Shown: piece by piece, positions 25,801 to 35,168 of the stretch
Numbering within the stretch: the stretch's first letter is position 1
How the letters are laid out: each line of letters starts with the position of its first letter
Assembly: GCA_018806985.1 (NCBI GenBank)
Contig: JADANN010000174.1
Span: 1,996,001 to 2,060,000, forward strand
DNA: 64,000 nt
Direction of reading: 5' to 3'
DNA from: Angiostrongylus vasorum
Lineage: Eukaryota > Nematoda > Chromadorea > Rhabditida > Metastrongylidae
Position numbers and translations under genes: made by a program
The notes under the pieces: generated by a model
What the model was told of the DNA's origin: nothing
The model's database searches: none
Seen by the model: the letters and a program-made list of their open reading frames with translations, nothing else

Positions 25801-28800
25801 CGGTGCATTACTACATCATTAATACAGCAATAATAGCAATAATAATAACAAAAAATAGCAGCTCGCTAGCCACGAGCGATGTCGCGGTCGCACTATCCGT
25901 GGCCGGTGCGGCGACTGAGGGAGACAGTATGCTGGGGGCGGAGGGGGATAGCCATGGGCGATGTTTTCGGCTGAGCTAAGGATCAACATTATAGCGGTGA
26001 GGTGCACTTTAGCATGATCAATTAGAACAGTATGTTGCATGAGCACTGATGGTGCTATGGACAACGACTGATGAGTCATCTACGGAACACAGTTAGGCGG
26101 TTGGTCGTGGATAACGCTATATCTGCAACGTGAAGTTTGAGCATCGATGGGTGCCACCATTGCCTACGAGATATCATGGGCCAGAAAGATTGCGATTGAG
26201 AACCGATAAGCCGACTATAGCTGCATAACAGATACACAGCATAAGTGAGCCGGTCATCGGCTTCGTACGGATGGCGTACATTGTGGGAGGAATGGTACAT
26301 GCCACCGATGGCGTTGCAAGCAGGACGCATTAAAAAAACAACCGCCGCTACTGACAGCGCACCGTAGACTAGCTAAGAAACGAAATACATTGATCTGCTG
26401 ATGACTCAGGATGACTGAGAATGATTGAGAATGACTACGAATGACTGACAATGACTGAGGTTGATTGAGGATAACTAAGGATGATGTTGCAAGAAGGGGT
26501 TTATCCGCACTACCGATCATGAGCGAGGTAAGTGATGGCATGTCTACGCCCTCAATAGCGTATGGGTTATATAGGCTGCGGGAGCCGCGCGCGTATGCGG
26601 CCGCAGCTGACCTGGATCGTTGCTCCGAGGTTGCAATAGACTATGCCTAACTGCTTGAAACATCAGGCGTTATTGGCTTCGTTGTTTGACAAAGCAATAG
26701 TAAACTGTTCTACTGTCACGCCTCCACCCTCGGATAAGCCATCGCTGTTGTGCGACACAAGTCACTACCTGAATTGACCGAGTAAACCACAAAGGCTACG
26801 TTGCGACATGTGGCGTGCGGCTGTGAGACGACCATGATGGCATCAAGTACTATTGTTTACATAGATAGAGAACTTTTCAAGAGCGAAGTTCTCCGTAGCA
26901 AGGACCTCAATGGTGCTAATACGCGAACCGCCGGAAAGAGGGTAGTCGTGGTTCGATCTGGCCCGAGGTCCGAGTTTTACGAATATATCAGCACCGTTGT
27001 GGTTGTATTTAACATCATACCCTGCCGTGAAAAAATTATAGTAGGCAGCAAATGAAAGGTTAACAACTAAGTGTAGCGTTGAAGGAGAATCATTTTCTGA
27101 CAAGATATTGTCTATTGCATACTTAAAAAGAGTGCTATTGATGCAAAAATAGCAGTAGTTCTTGTTAAAATAATTCTTTATGCATCACTCACATCAATGT
27201 TCATTTGTCTGATGAGTGTCGACGGAAAGTCGACCATTGTGTTTGGCATTCTAACGATCCTCACAGCTTAAGAATTGCTGATTTCTTCATTTTCGTCTAT
27301 GGTGGTAGTAGTGAATTCAGTGCATGTACGGCTCCACTCGAGCACTCACCATCACCATCTCCGCATTTGGCCTGCAATTTCCGAGGAGCGGACGAACTGA
27401 GATACGCCTGGCTCACCTTCCCATCTCTTCATGCCGCATTTTCCAGCTACTCTGCCATATTTGCATCGGTTCGTCCAGTTTCTCCATTCTAGTCTTTATA
27501 ACACCTTTAATTGTTTTTTTAAATGTAACTAGGCGAGTGTAGCGCAGTGGTTAGAGGTACTTTGCAGTTCATGCAGAATTGATCGTTGCTTCGATTCCGC
27601 GCCTCGGGTTCACTAAGTTTTCCATCCCTCCCGGTTCAACATATTGGCACCGTGATTGTCTGAGAGGATAAAAATAGGGAGATTTGAGGATTTCATCCGT
27701 CCTTAGACTGTCATGAGTCATTGTACAGACCCAGTGTATAATCAGTTACCTCTGTGACGCCGTCGAGTGCATGATGAATCCCACAGGGATGGGGGGACAA
27801 AAGTTTTGAGTTGATATATCGTGAGGTATGTCATTGTATAGGCCAAGTATGCCTTCAATTATCTCAACGATGCCGCGAATGGGATCGAATGCATGGCAAA
27901 TTACCAAGGGATTTCTTGATGTTGAACGTTTTATCCTTTTTGTAGTAATTCCCACAACCGACTTTCCCTTAACCTCGGCATTGATCCAATAATTCTTTAT
28001 ACTCTTGTTGAGCAAACACGAGGTGTTACGCTATTCTTATTGACAGAAAAGTTGATATTTCGGCGGATTTCGCCTTCCTCAGAGTCTGCAAAAGTCAAGT
28101 TGACCTGTCTATCTCTCTCTTTGTCTCACTTTCGTCGATTTAATGAAAGCTTTTGACTCGTTTGAGATAGAAGCAGTCATTGAATCGCTAGGTATACAGG
28201 GCGTCTTTACCCAGCATATAGAGATTTTTTTGAGCTGTATAAAAAATTTCACAACCAAAGTATTACCATTCCCTAACGATATTAGCATCGACATCAGATG
28301 GGAGATTACGCAACGCGATAGCATCTCGCTGAAATTATTCAACGCAACCCTCGAGAACGTCATGCGAACACTGGAATGGGACAGCATGAGAGTGAGAATT
28401 GATGGTCGACAATTACATCATTTTTAGCTTTGCTGATGACATCGTTCTTATAATACCAAGCATTAGCCAAGCGGAACGAATGCTTGACGACTTTGACAGC
28501 CCTATGGAAAAGTTGGTCTTCGGCTAAATCTCACAAAAAACGATGTTCATAAGAAACGCACTCGTTTCATATACCCTATCCACGCTCATCGGTACGAATG
28601 TCTCCCAATGCTCCACCTACGTCTATCTAGGGTCAGAAATCAATATAATGAACAACTTAGCTCCAAAGCCAAGCAGGGAGAAGCGACCAGCTTGGGAAGC
28701 TTTCAAGGGCGTCGAGGATGTGGTGAAGAGAAAAAAGAACACCCAACTACGTGCCCACATTTTTGACACCACGATACTTCCTGCCTTAAACTATGCGTCG

Positions 28801-31800
28801 GAAAGCTGGTTGCTGTGTAAGCAGCATGAAGGATCACACAGCGTTATTGAACATGCAGTCGAAAAGACGATGCTAGGAGTATCCCATGTCACACAAACGA
28901 GTGAAGTTACATGCGTCAACGATGAAAAATCGAAAATGTAGTTCTAAACGCCGAACTGTCAAAATTGAGGTGTTCCGAAAAGTTATGCATATGAACGACT
29001 ACCGATGGACAAACTCGTTAGCGACTGGATTCCTTGGGATGTCAAACGCACTGCGGGAGACCACCCACCAGATTGTTACTTTTTTTTGCGACAGCCCTAG
29101 AAGAAAGATGTGATGCTGAACGAGTCCATAGAGAACAGAACCTACTGGACTACTTTTGCACGCTGCAGACAAAAATGGTAGACTTACTGGCGCGCGCTCG
29201 AGTCACTCGACGATCAACGGGTAGCTGTATTTTTTGTATGTAGGACGAGCCCACTCTTTGCTCGACGAGCGCTGGTAGCATTGCATCCGTTTCGGCTTTG
29301 TCGCTTTTTTCGTAGTCGACAGATCAGGAGTAAGGGCAGGTGGTAGTCCTGACAAACTTTAATGACCCTGGACACAATTTGGATGTGGTATATGGAGCAA
29401 AATCCCTATTGAAATCGTGCTTGCTCAACCGGTTGCGTCTCATACAATGTCCTTGATATACGAGACAAAATAATCTTCGTGAAGAGCTTCTACAAAACAC
29501 TCGACAAGTGCGTCAGACATTAGTTACGAAGACAGCTTCGGTGTCCTTTCTTGGACAGGATGACCGTGCGCGACGTCCTCCACTACTGTGGGACTGTAGG
29601 GAATTTTTTTCCTTTTTGAAGCGAGGATATTATATGGTTTGCGAGAAGTACCCGTAAATTGTATCTTCCAGCTCTGAGGAAGTAGGCAGTGATTTCATCG
29701 GATTTTAGAGCTGTGCTTTTTCCATACTTTCTATCGCAACTGGATCCTCCGACGGAAGAATTTCAGGTGATTTTCTCCGCGGGCATTTTAGGGTATGGGA
29801 CGGAAATTATGGAACCAAAAAGGTTAATGTAGAATTTTTTCCGTTATGAATTCCATATCATGGCGGTAAGTTTTCGTGAACCCTTCTTCGTTCGTCAAGC
29901 CTGACAGCGGAATATTGTAATCGCACAAGTTACAAATCCTAGCGGCATTTTTTGGGACTGGTTCTTTTTTCTTGCTGTTTCTAACAGTTCCTCTTTCGTG
30001 TACTGATATAGATTTTCCTCTTCTGCAATTGATATTTATTACTATTTATGTTAAACGTATTCCGGCGGGATAAAGCTCCAGTTTCCTTCTCTTCTCAAGC
30101 AGCTCATTGGTAATGACGATGATTGGTCAAGTCCTTCGAAAAGTTGTTCGTAGTCTTTCTTCAGGTCTTCCTTAATCTGCCTGTCACGTTTAGAAAGGAT
30201 TTTTTGTTCAGAGTGTTCCCGTAGAATACATTCACACTTTTTCTTCGTGGTCAATGACAGATATTCTTTTTCCTGCTTATGGCTGAAACGAATCGTCGCA
30301 CGAAGATGGTTATAGGAAGCAGTCCACAATGATGGGACTACTGATTTGTCAAGTAGGCACCAACTTCTGTTTGTAAGAATATGGTTGAGCTCCGCATGAA
30401 TCGTGCCGTTAGGAGACTCCCATATCCAGCGTTCCATGTTTGTTTTTATTTTGTACAGATCGTTATGCGTTAGTGTGGCCTAGCAATTGTTGACAAAGCA
30501 CGCCTATCATTGGAGTTGTATCGTCTGTCGCTCAAACTAAGTAATTTCGGATTTCGTCTTCTCATCTTAAGTTGGCAAATGAGGTTTAATTTTTAAAAGT
30601 GTTACTAATAACCTTTTGACGAATCATACTCGTTGATTTCGATATGCAGGCCGCTATACGTTTCGGACCGTACATGTTGATTTTAATGCGCACGCTTTCA
30701 TCGGCCTATTTCGCCACACAGAGCTTTTTACCAAACGTTTTGTGGTCGATAGCATATCGACACAGATTGTGTACTGGCGCTAATCCATGGATTGGTGCTC
30801 TTAATGCGCTATGCTTGCAAAAACCGTTTTCTGATGAGGTAACGGAATCAATAGATACAAAGAACATGAAATAGAAAGTGAAATACACTTGAACTTGGAT
30901 ACTTATTTGGATACTTGGATGGCCCGTCCTCACTGGTTGTGCGGACCCTGCATAATTTCGATTTTTTTCGGAGTTTTGCTGGTTTAACCGTGTTTCCTGG
31001 AGTCCCAATGTCAGTCTGGCCAAACTCTGTCCCAGGTCGTCACCACCACAGGCAGTCGCCGCCTTTGAGGATCAGAGCGAGATTTGCCACCGTCCAACCA
31101 GTTCCATACCAGGACGGTGGTGGTTTCTGGTAGTGGCTTACTCTTAGCTGGGCTTCCTGATAGAAACGCCGGACTCCTTCTTAGCTTCGCAGACCCTGCC
31201 AGGAGAATAAATCCACCCGTTGTGCATCGCAGCCCGACATCCAGGAACATCTGTCATCCTACACCTAAACTATTATAAAAAAAAACCATGTGAGAAGCTA
31301 ATAACATCATGGTTAGTTGGTGAACAATTTTTTTCACTGCATGCAAGACTTTGATCGTACACAAGAGGTGTCCAAGAACAGAACAACACATACAAAAAAC
31401 AGCGGATACGTAGAAGATAGAGAAACGCTAGAAATATGTGAGGGAACAGAACAATAGAACGATAATCTCGAGTGAACAGTGCGCCGTGTCAGTTGCACGG
31501 CCTGTCGGACCGCACATTTTGGTTTCAATGCGCATTTCGATTGCGCTCCAGTGACACGCAGTGCGGCGGGTCTTGCACGCTAAAATGGGCGCGGTTACGA
31601 AAGAGTCAAATATAACTAAGTTTTTGCTCCATTTGTCAAATTCTCTTAGAAGTGTTTTGATTGAAAATTATAAGTGTTTGATTTAAGGTGAAGATTTTAA
31701 GTTTCATTCGAGAAAATCTAGAGCATTTCGGTAGTGTTTCGGCCAGAATAGTCTGATTTTGGCCATAATGTCTCTTATATTCCATTATTCCTTTAACATC

Positions 31801-34121
31801 TCATGTTTCCTTGTCATTTTTCGACAATAATAATAACAGGACGCACAGTCATGACAGGGGAACATTTTGAAGTAGGGGTTCCGATCCTCGCTCAGGAATC
31901 GAAAACACAAATACGCAAAACTCTCGGGACATTCTGCAATAGTTCCAAGAATCCGGAAGTGAACCGCGGGGAGGAATGCCTCATAATCCGGCGTGATACT
32001 GGGCAGTATTTAAACCTGTTATTCTGATAAGAACGGAACATTAAGCTTCCATATGAACTCTGTGTGGTGTGGTAGGTCTCCACGTGACATATTCAGTAGA
32101 AGTCTCATAGAAAGCGGTGAGTGTGTAAAGAAGCTATTCTGTATTCAATATGGTTGGAATCTTGGTTTAGCATTTTCTCTGTTTGGTTATGGAAGTGTTT
32201 GGTCGGGTAGATTGCAGTCAACTTCACCTTTCCAGGCTCTGAGGAAGGCGAAATCCGCCGAAACGTCAGCTTGTTCTTGAATAATGTACCAAGATAACAC
32301 CTCATGTTTGCTAAACAAGAATATAAAGAATAATAACAATATTTGTTATTGGTTATTTACTTTACATGGCCCGTCATCACATCTACTGTGCGGATCCCAG
32401 CACTTCTTCCATTAGATTCGTTTTCTTCGCATTCCTTCTCCACAGCAGATTTGGAACACTTCGTGTGTTGTTTCAACTGCTGCTTGAGGATTTAATTTGC
32501 TTCATGAATGTCGTGGGATGCTAGTCGAGTCGATTCTCCTTTCAGTACTTGAGATTGCTGGGTTAGGGGCGTTTCCACGTGGATTGGAGGAGGACGTTGG
32601 AAAGAGGGTCGAACCAGGGTCTTATTATTTCTTGATGGACTGCATCACTAACCACTGCGCCAACCCTCCTCCTCCCTGATAATATTGACAATAATAGTGG
32701 TAGTAATAACAATAGTAATCTAGACGATTATTATTTAAAGTCGCTGGTGTGTTTTCCATGAAAAGTTGAGATGACTTCACCGTTTTTTTTGGCTAATGTG
32801 TCGATTGTTCTTCATAGGATTGAAATTTCAAGTATAAAATTAGAAACGTTCCCTTGAAGACTGAAGACGATCGCCCCAATCCTGTTTTCGTAACGTTTCG
32901 CTTGTAAGGAATGAAAATGACATAGGACGAACCCGTTTGCCATCACGTTTGTATTGAGTTTGACCTTTATTTTGCTCACCCAGTATGTCGTAGTGTTCCT
33001 TAGGAGCCACATTAGTGGCTGATCTTTGATGATTCGCCGGCTCTACAGAGATGGTGAGCTTGGTTGGCTCGGAACATCAAAGATAATGTGCCTTGCTAGC
33101 CACCTTCAAACCATTGCATTAGTCGCACCCGTTTTATTGTGATATGCCCAACAAATTTCATAAGTGAGAACTTTCATAAGCTTTTCAATATTCCTGAATC
33201 ATTTCTTAAATTCTTTCAATATAACGTCAACGTAGGACGAATCGTTGTCGTACTGTCTCTCAATTTTTGACTAATGATGGGAATGTTCAGTCCTACATCT
33301 ACTTCATGATCAACCTTCGCGGAGCGCCTCTGCTTCGGCCATTCCTCATCTTCGGTTTCATCGGTCTGAGCATAGTGGACTCGTTTTCGAGAATCAACGG
33401 TTATAAGAACCATTGGCGTGATATCTGGGTCGGTTGGCTGATCGGGTTCTTGATCGCTTTCTTTTTGGTAAGTTCATGTTTATTTGGAACGTACCAGTTT
33501 CTTTTTGTCATATAAGAAGTGCTCAGGCTAAAAAGTGACCAAATAAAATCTCTGTTTCGTAATAATGTGTTGAACTTGGGACCTATATTTTTCAAAGAGT
33601 TAAATGTATAGAAAAAGAGCACTTTAGTTCATGACTTTCAAACATTCCAATGAACTATGTAAAAGAATAAATCACTGATTCTCCTCCTGAGCCTACAGGA
33701 CATCTTCCTGGTCAATATAGCAATTGCCTTCTTACATTCCGTGTTCAGTGTTACTGTGTGCTATGCTTCCAAGAAGTCTATCACATGGTGATTGAGAAGA
33801 CACCCGTTGTAGAAGAACGGGTGTCGCCTTTCTTCTCTTGGTTCCGACTCCCAAGGGTTCAAGCCCCATCTGTTCGCGAGGAGTATGTGTAAGTATTTAG
33901 CGTGCCAAACCTCGCCTAATGCTCCATGCGGTGTCTTTTGCTGTTTCAGAGTCTACGAGGAAGACGTTCCACAAACAGAAGCAGGACCACGCCGTCGAAA
34001 GGACCAGGACCGACAATACGAGGCATGTTTCTATTGCGTATATAACAACGAACATAAAAGTGAAATTTGTCTAAAAATTCAGCAAAATAGCTTTCCGAGT
34101 GATTTAGATAGGTTTAAGTAG
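10831..34121 (+). CDS. Phospholipid phosphatase-related protein (PAP2 superfamily, PLPPR/LPPR type)
   Basis: Six-pass membrane protein of the PAP2 fold; vertebrate PLPPR proteins act at the plasma membrane of neurons without clear phosphatase activity. Exons: 10831-10965, 12706-12853, 17197-17314, 23155-23263, 27321-27468, 33291-33467, 33749-33888, 33950-34121 (stop TAG). From the second exon onward all phases agree. Seen: TM1 in exon 1; FYCRDVDLYKPNYVPED loop in exon 2; KLLTGYQRP (PAP2 motif C1, KX6RP) in exon 4; FPSLHAAFSSYSAIF (C2) in exon 5; SRINGYKNHWRD (C3) in exon 6, where the histidine expected before HWRD is Asn, as in PLPPR proteins; then TM6 and a charged tail. Exon 1 ends in phase 0 but exon 2 needs phase 2, and about 8 residues expected from the family are missing there, so a micro-exon is probably unseen. 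The start is uncertain: ATG 10882 after the acceptor at 10830, or an unseen upstream exon. Confidence 0.88.
11185..11330 (-). repeat. Repeat family R3, truncated copy
   Basis: Reverse-oriented fragment matching the AAAA/tatgctgggg end of the family, closely resembling 30.9-31.05 kb. Confidence 0.65.
12035..12412 (-). repeat. SINE-2 copy
   Basis: Member of the second SINE family. On its own strand it has a tRNA-like head with a B-box-like ggttcga, a middle with ccagagagaatcgactcgac and a tail with gaggaaacgaatcgaatg followed by an A-rich end. The family has about a dozen copies in the window. Confidence 0.75.
13092..13127 (-). ncRNA. Hammerhead-ribozyme-like motif H2 (PLE P1, 3' arm)
   Basis: On the minus strand: stem I GGCT/AGCC around CTGAGGA, a stem II GGCG...CGC with a loop, GAAAC and GTC in canonical order. 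One base of stem II differs from H1 (CGCA for CGCC), weakening one pair. It is sense relative to the PLE coding strand. Confidence 0.65.
13370..13870 (-). pseudogene. PLE GIY-YIG endonuclease domain remnant
   Basis: Minus-strand frames give the linker LVRNRLYDRLCSSKNCMIC, the GIY-YIG core ACGEEYIGETGRP, and C-terminal blocks GDDFEVTVRVLA and RKTLEAF typical of Penelope EN domains. At least two frame breaks separate these blocks, so no functional protein is encoded. Confidence 0.8.
13908..13941 (+). ncRNA. Hammerhead-ribozyme-like motif H1 (PLE P1, 5' arm)
   Basis: All core elements are in order: stem I GCT 13908-13910 with AGC 13939-13941; CTGAGGA 13911-13917; stem II GGCG 13919-13922 with CGCC 13927-13930 and loop AAAT; GAAA 13931-13934; cleavage triplet GTC 13936-13938. 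Stem III would be the palindrome ACGT with no loop, which fits the minimal or dimeric hammerheads reported from Penelope-like elements. It is antisense relative to the PLE coding strand. Confidence 0.75.
14086..14372 (+). repeat. SINE-1 copy
   Basis: Head tgtagcgcagtggtaggac, middle catcggtagaccaccgcaag, tail cgatgcttaatgaagtcgat then gatcaacgccgagagcttta. It abuts the outer edge of PLE P1. Confidence 0.85.
14373..15404. other. PLPPR intron stretch, nothing recognised
   Basis: No repeat family, RNA or coding block recognised; the frame at 14938-15228 has no domain character. Confidence 0.4.
15405..15745 (-). repeat. SINE-2 copy
   Basis: Reverse-oriented copy with cgtttcctcgcattcactat near one end and gagtcgattctccatggaat in the middle, matching the family. 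Confidence 0.7.
16622..16990 (+). repeat. SINE-2 copy
   Basis: Head gcaggtgacgcagtggtagc with a good B box (ctggttcgaaccc), then aacgagaatcgactcggcca, ending with gagggaatgaatggagtgca and an A-rich tail. Confidence 0.75.
18180..18450 (+). repeat. Repeat family R4, copy 3
   Basis: Contains cctcagcttaactaggttca, tgacgggtgattcttagcac and the terminal gatgtctcagtatccttgtg, all shared with the copies near 43.2 and 52.7 kb. Confidence 0.65.
18700..19062 (-). repeat. SINE-2 copy
   Basis: Reverse-oriented copy carrying tcgttccttcgcacccatca and tgtcgttgaatgttgatcga landmarks. Confidence 0.7.
19730..19965 (+). mobile_element. Solo PLE terminal repeat P2
   Basis: Matches the arm at 13880-14040: the gcgaaatcgccgaaac block, an (aac)-rich tract, then cctcagctcaacaagatcag and ttcataagaacatataaata. 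No coding part remains. Lies in PLPPR intron 3. Confidence 0.7.
19838..19873 (+). ncRNA. Degenerate hammerhead-like motif H5 (PLE P2)
   Basis: Stem I GGCT/AGCC is kept, but the core reads CTCAGGA instead of CTGAGGA, stem II loses a pair and the cleavage triplet is ATT. Probably inactive. Confidence 0.4.
20004..20285 (-). repeat. SINE-1 copy
   Basis: Reverse-oriented: starts with aaatccttcggcgttgatca and ends near ccaccatgcgacacgcggc, mirroring the family head. Confidence 0.8.
20396..20685 (+). repeat. SINE-1 copy
   Basis: Head gcgagcgtagcgcagtagtt, middle tacatcgataggccatcgca, tail ggattgatcaacgccggttg. It lies 110 bp from the inverted copy, so the two form a loose inverted pair. Confidence 0.8.
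20958..21345 (+). repeat. SINE-2 copy
   Basis: Head caggttggcacagtgggaga, middle attccaatgagaatggattg, tail atgcgaggaaacgaatcgaa, then an A-rich end. Confidence 0.75.
21420..21510 (+). repeat. Short tandem duplication
   Basis: A unit of about 50 bp containing aaattaagcaaaacagaa and acctgtcgaattcgtcgcc occurs twice in direct succession. Confidence 0.7.
21630..22010 (+). repeat. Repeat family R3, copy
   Basis: Full-length-like copy from tttaccgcctgatcatggct to tggaaattatggtgggcctg. Confidence 0.75.
22015..23154. other. PLPPR intron stretch, nothing firmly recognised
   Basis: The plus-strand frame 22780-23127 is open for 115 codons just upstream of the PLPPR exon at 23155 but does not fit the gene's phase or family alignment. 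No repeat recognised. Confidence 0.35.
24430..25540 (-). pseudogene. BEL/Pao gag remnant
   Basis: Minus-strand frames show LELPTLLIPIFSGNIWELDN near 25240, then FNYLLSSLQEEAF, a hallmark arrangement of BEL/Pao gag, followed after a frame change by Cys-rich spacing resembling zinc knuckles near 24.65-24.43 kb. Frameshifts and stops break it, so no intact gag remains. Confidence 0.75.
25665..26660 (-). repeat. Putative BEL/Pao LTR
   Basis: Shares long stretches with 49.06-49.88 kb, such as catctacggaacacagt and gtgaagtttgagcatcgatg. It has a repeat of a tgactgaga-like unit at 26400-26480 and a TATA-like box on the minus strand. The exact ends were not determined. Confidence 0.55.
26885..27055 (+). 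repeat. Repeat family R4, copy
   Basis: Inverse of the 465-645 copy; contains ggttcgatctggcccgaggt and the atatcagcaccgttgtggtt terminus. Confidence 0.65.
27530..27945 (+). repeat. SINE-1 copy with internally duplicated middle
   Basis: Head gcgagtgtagcgcagtggtt; the middle segment around gtcattgtacagaccc / gtcattgtataggcc occurs twice, making this copy about 410 bp rather than 280 bp. It begins 60 bp after the PLPPR exon ending at 27468. Confidence 0.7.
27950..28115 (-). mobile_element. PLE terminal repeat P3
   Basis: A terminal-repeat fragment with hammerhead-like motif H4; it runs directly into an RTE fragment at 28118. Confidence 0.55.
28051..28086 (-). ncRNA. Hammerhead-like motif H4 (PLE P3)
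   Basis: On the minus strand the core CTGAGGA, stem II GGCG/CGCC, GAAA and cleavage triplet ATC are present in order; stem I pairing is reduced to one or two pairs. AUC fits the NUH rule, but the weak stem I makes activity doubtful. Confidence 0.5.
28118..29225 (+). mobile_element. RTE-clade retrotransposon 3' fragment
   Basis: Parallels 50500-51620 of the larger RTE element: [14 protein letters not shown] start, the DNA for F-A-D-D near 28430, LRLNLTKN, then TTILPALNYASESW and the C-terminal RARVTRRSTGS region. Numerous frameshifts and stops. Truncated at the 5' side, where it abuts PLE P3. Confidence 0.85.
29245..30437 (-). mobile_element. Second RTE-family fragment, endonuclease end to RT start
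   Basis: Read on the minus strand from 30437: WIWESPNGTIHAELNHILTN (C-terminal end of the AP-endonuclease domain) opens a 128-codon frame. After frame breaks come RT-region blocks LFTKIILSRISRTLYETQP and VSRVIKVCQDYHLPLLL near 29.4 kb. The sequence differs from the family at 46.7-51.7 kb. It stops where the plus-strand RTE fragment ends. Confidence 0.8.
30890..31262 (-). repeat. Repeat family R3, copy
   Basis: Reverse-oriented copy; contains gttgtgcatcgcagcccgac and tttctggtagtggcttactc landmarks. Confidence 0.75.
31845..32340 (+). mobile_element. PLE 3' fragment P4 (EN C-terminus plus terminal repeat)
   Basis: Plus-strand frame with HFEVGVPILAQESKTQIRKT and NPEVNRGEECLII matches the C-terminal end of Penelope EN regions (compare the P5 frame ending near 36690). 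A terminal repeat with hammerhead motif H3 follows. Lies in PLPPR intron 5. Confidence 0.75.
32235..32271 (+). ncRNA. Hammerhead-ribozyme-like motif H3 (PLE P4, 3' end)
   Basis: Stem I GGCT 32235-32238 with AGCT 32268-32271; CTGAGGA 32239-32245; stem II GGCG 32247-32250 with CGCC 32256-32259; GAAA 32260-32263; GTC 32265-32267. Every core base is present. It is in sense orientation, downstream of the PLE coding end. Confidence 0.75.
32360..32682 (-). repeat. SINE-2 copy
   Basis: Reverse-oriented; its counterpart in the duplicated block is at 55362-55640, so it was inserted before the duplication. Confidence 0.75.
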
Positions 34122-34179
34122 AATACAAGCCAAATATTTGCATAGAGATGCTGTACTTTTTTAAAATTCAGCTTTACTG

Positions 34180-34457
34180 TGATAAAAGGATAAAGCTCTC
34201 TGCATTGATCAATTCCTGAGGATGCGCCATGCATTCGACTTCATTAAGCATCGTTGGAGCCGATCGAGTGCTTATCTGGTCTTTACAATGGTTCGCGGTG
34301 GCCTGCCGATGTATCGAACCAGTGCTGATATATTCTCAGACAACACTACTACCAATTTACTAAGCCCGGAAGGATGGAAGGTTTGGTGAGCCTGCAGCGC
34401 GGGATCGATCCCATGTATATTTTAGGGCGTTTCCGACCACTGCGCCACACGGCCAAT
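34180..34457 (-). repeat. SINE-1 copy
   Basis: Reverse-oriented copy 60 bp after the PLPPR stop; contains tcgcggtggcctgccgatgt and gaccactgcgccacacggcc. Confidence 0.8.
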
Positions 34458-34774
34458 ATTACTGTGGTAATGGCAGAAAAAATAAACCGAAAGTCTTTTC
34501 GGAGTTATTTTCACCCATTTTTCCTAAGTCTATTCGTTGTTCTTAGATGTGCCGACACAAAGTCTATACACGAGCAGAGTAAGTTTTTTTCTTTCACTTT
34601 TCGAGTTTTCGAGAACTGGTCTGTTCCAAACTATGAGTCTGCAGATTTTTCTTGGATTATTACTACATTTGCAAAAGCAATACTGATTGACAAATGTGTT
34701 TAGACGGTTTTTGCAATAGTATATGATCTGCCAAATAAATGAACAATATGGATGCATATATTTGGTTATTCATC
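34458..34774. other. Intergenic, nothing recognised
   Basis: AT-rich; no gene or family recognised. Confidence 0.35.
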
Positions 34775-35168
34775 CGTTTCCTCCCAACGGTTTACCGCCT
34801 CATCGTCGCTGGGAGGTGTTCCGGGTGTCGGACTGCGATGCCCAGCGGAGGATTCATCCCCCAGCAGGGCCTCCCAAGCCGAGAGGGAGTTCGGCGTCTC
34901 CATCTGGAAGCACAGCTAAGAGTAAACCATTGCGAGGATCTACCACCGTCATGGTATCAAGCTGGTCGTGTGGTGACAAATCTCCCTCTGACCCACAAGC
35001 GCAGCGACTGCTTGTGGTAGTGACGACCTATGACAGACTTTGGTTGAGGCTGACTCTGGGATTCTAGGGAACCTCAATGGCTAAACCAACAAAACTCCGA
35101 AAAAATAGAAATTATGCTGGGGCTCACACAGCCAGTGAAGACAGGGTCTTCCAAGTTTCCAAGTACTC
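34775..35168 (+). repeat. Repeat family R3, copy
   Basis: From cggtttaccgcctcatcgtc to tatgctggggctcacacagc. Confidence 0.75.

Larger units (their letters stand above)
23640..26660 (-). mobile_element. BEL/Pao LTR retrotransposon, internally deleted
   Basis: Read on the minus strand: a putative 5' LTR (about 26660 to 25665, with a CCTATATAACCC TATA-like box near 26565), a gag region (25540 to 24890), zinc-knuckle-like Cys/His spacing (about 24650 to 24430), a short downstream frame (23966-23715), then a piece matching the gag-proximal end of the LTR at 23735-23640. Pol and most of the second LTR are missing. The LTR-like part recurs at 49.06-49.88 kb. Lies in PLPPR intron 4, between the exons at 23155 and 27321. 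Confidence 0.7.

Noticed and set aside
30644..30874. Open frame starting QAAIRFGPYMLILMRTLSS after an AG, placed between PLPPR exons and tempting as an extra exon.
   Set aside because: The exons at 27321-27468 and 33291-33467 join in phase without it and align to the family with no gap. The DNA resembles 31495-31550, so it is probably repeat sequence.
33699..33791. Alternative start of the seventh PLPPR exon at 33699, giving a hydrophobic stretch ending in TGA.
   Set aside because: The acceptor at 33748 (GTGTTCAG) gives the correct phase, continues through the charged tail to the next exon, and matches the family after AFFL. The apparent frameshift disappears.
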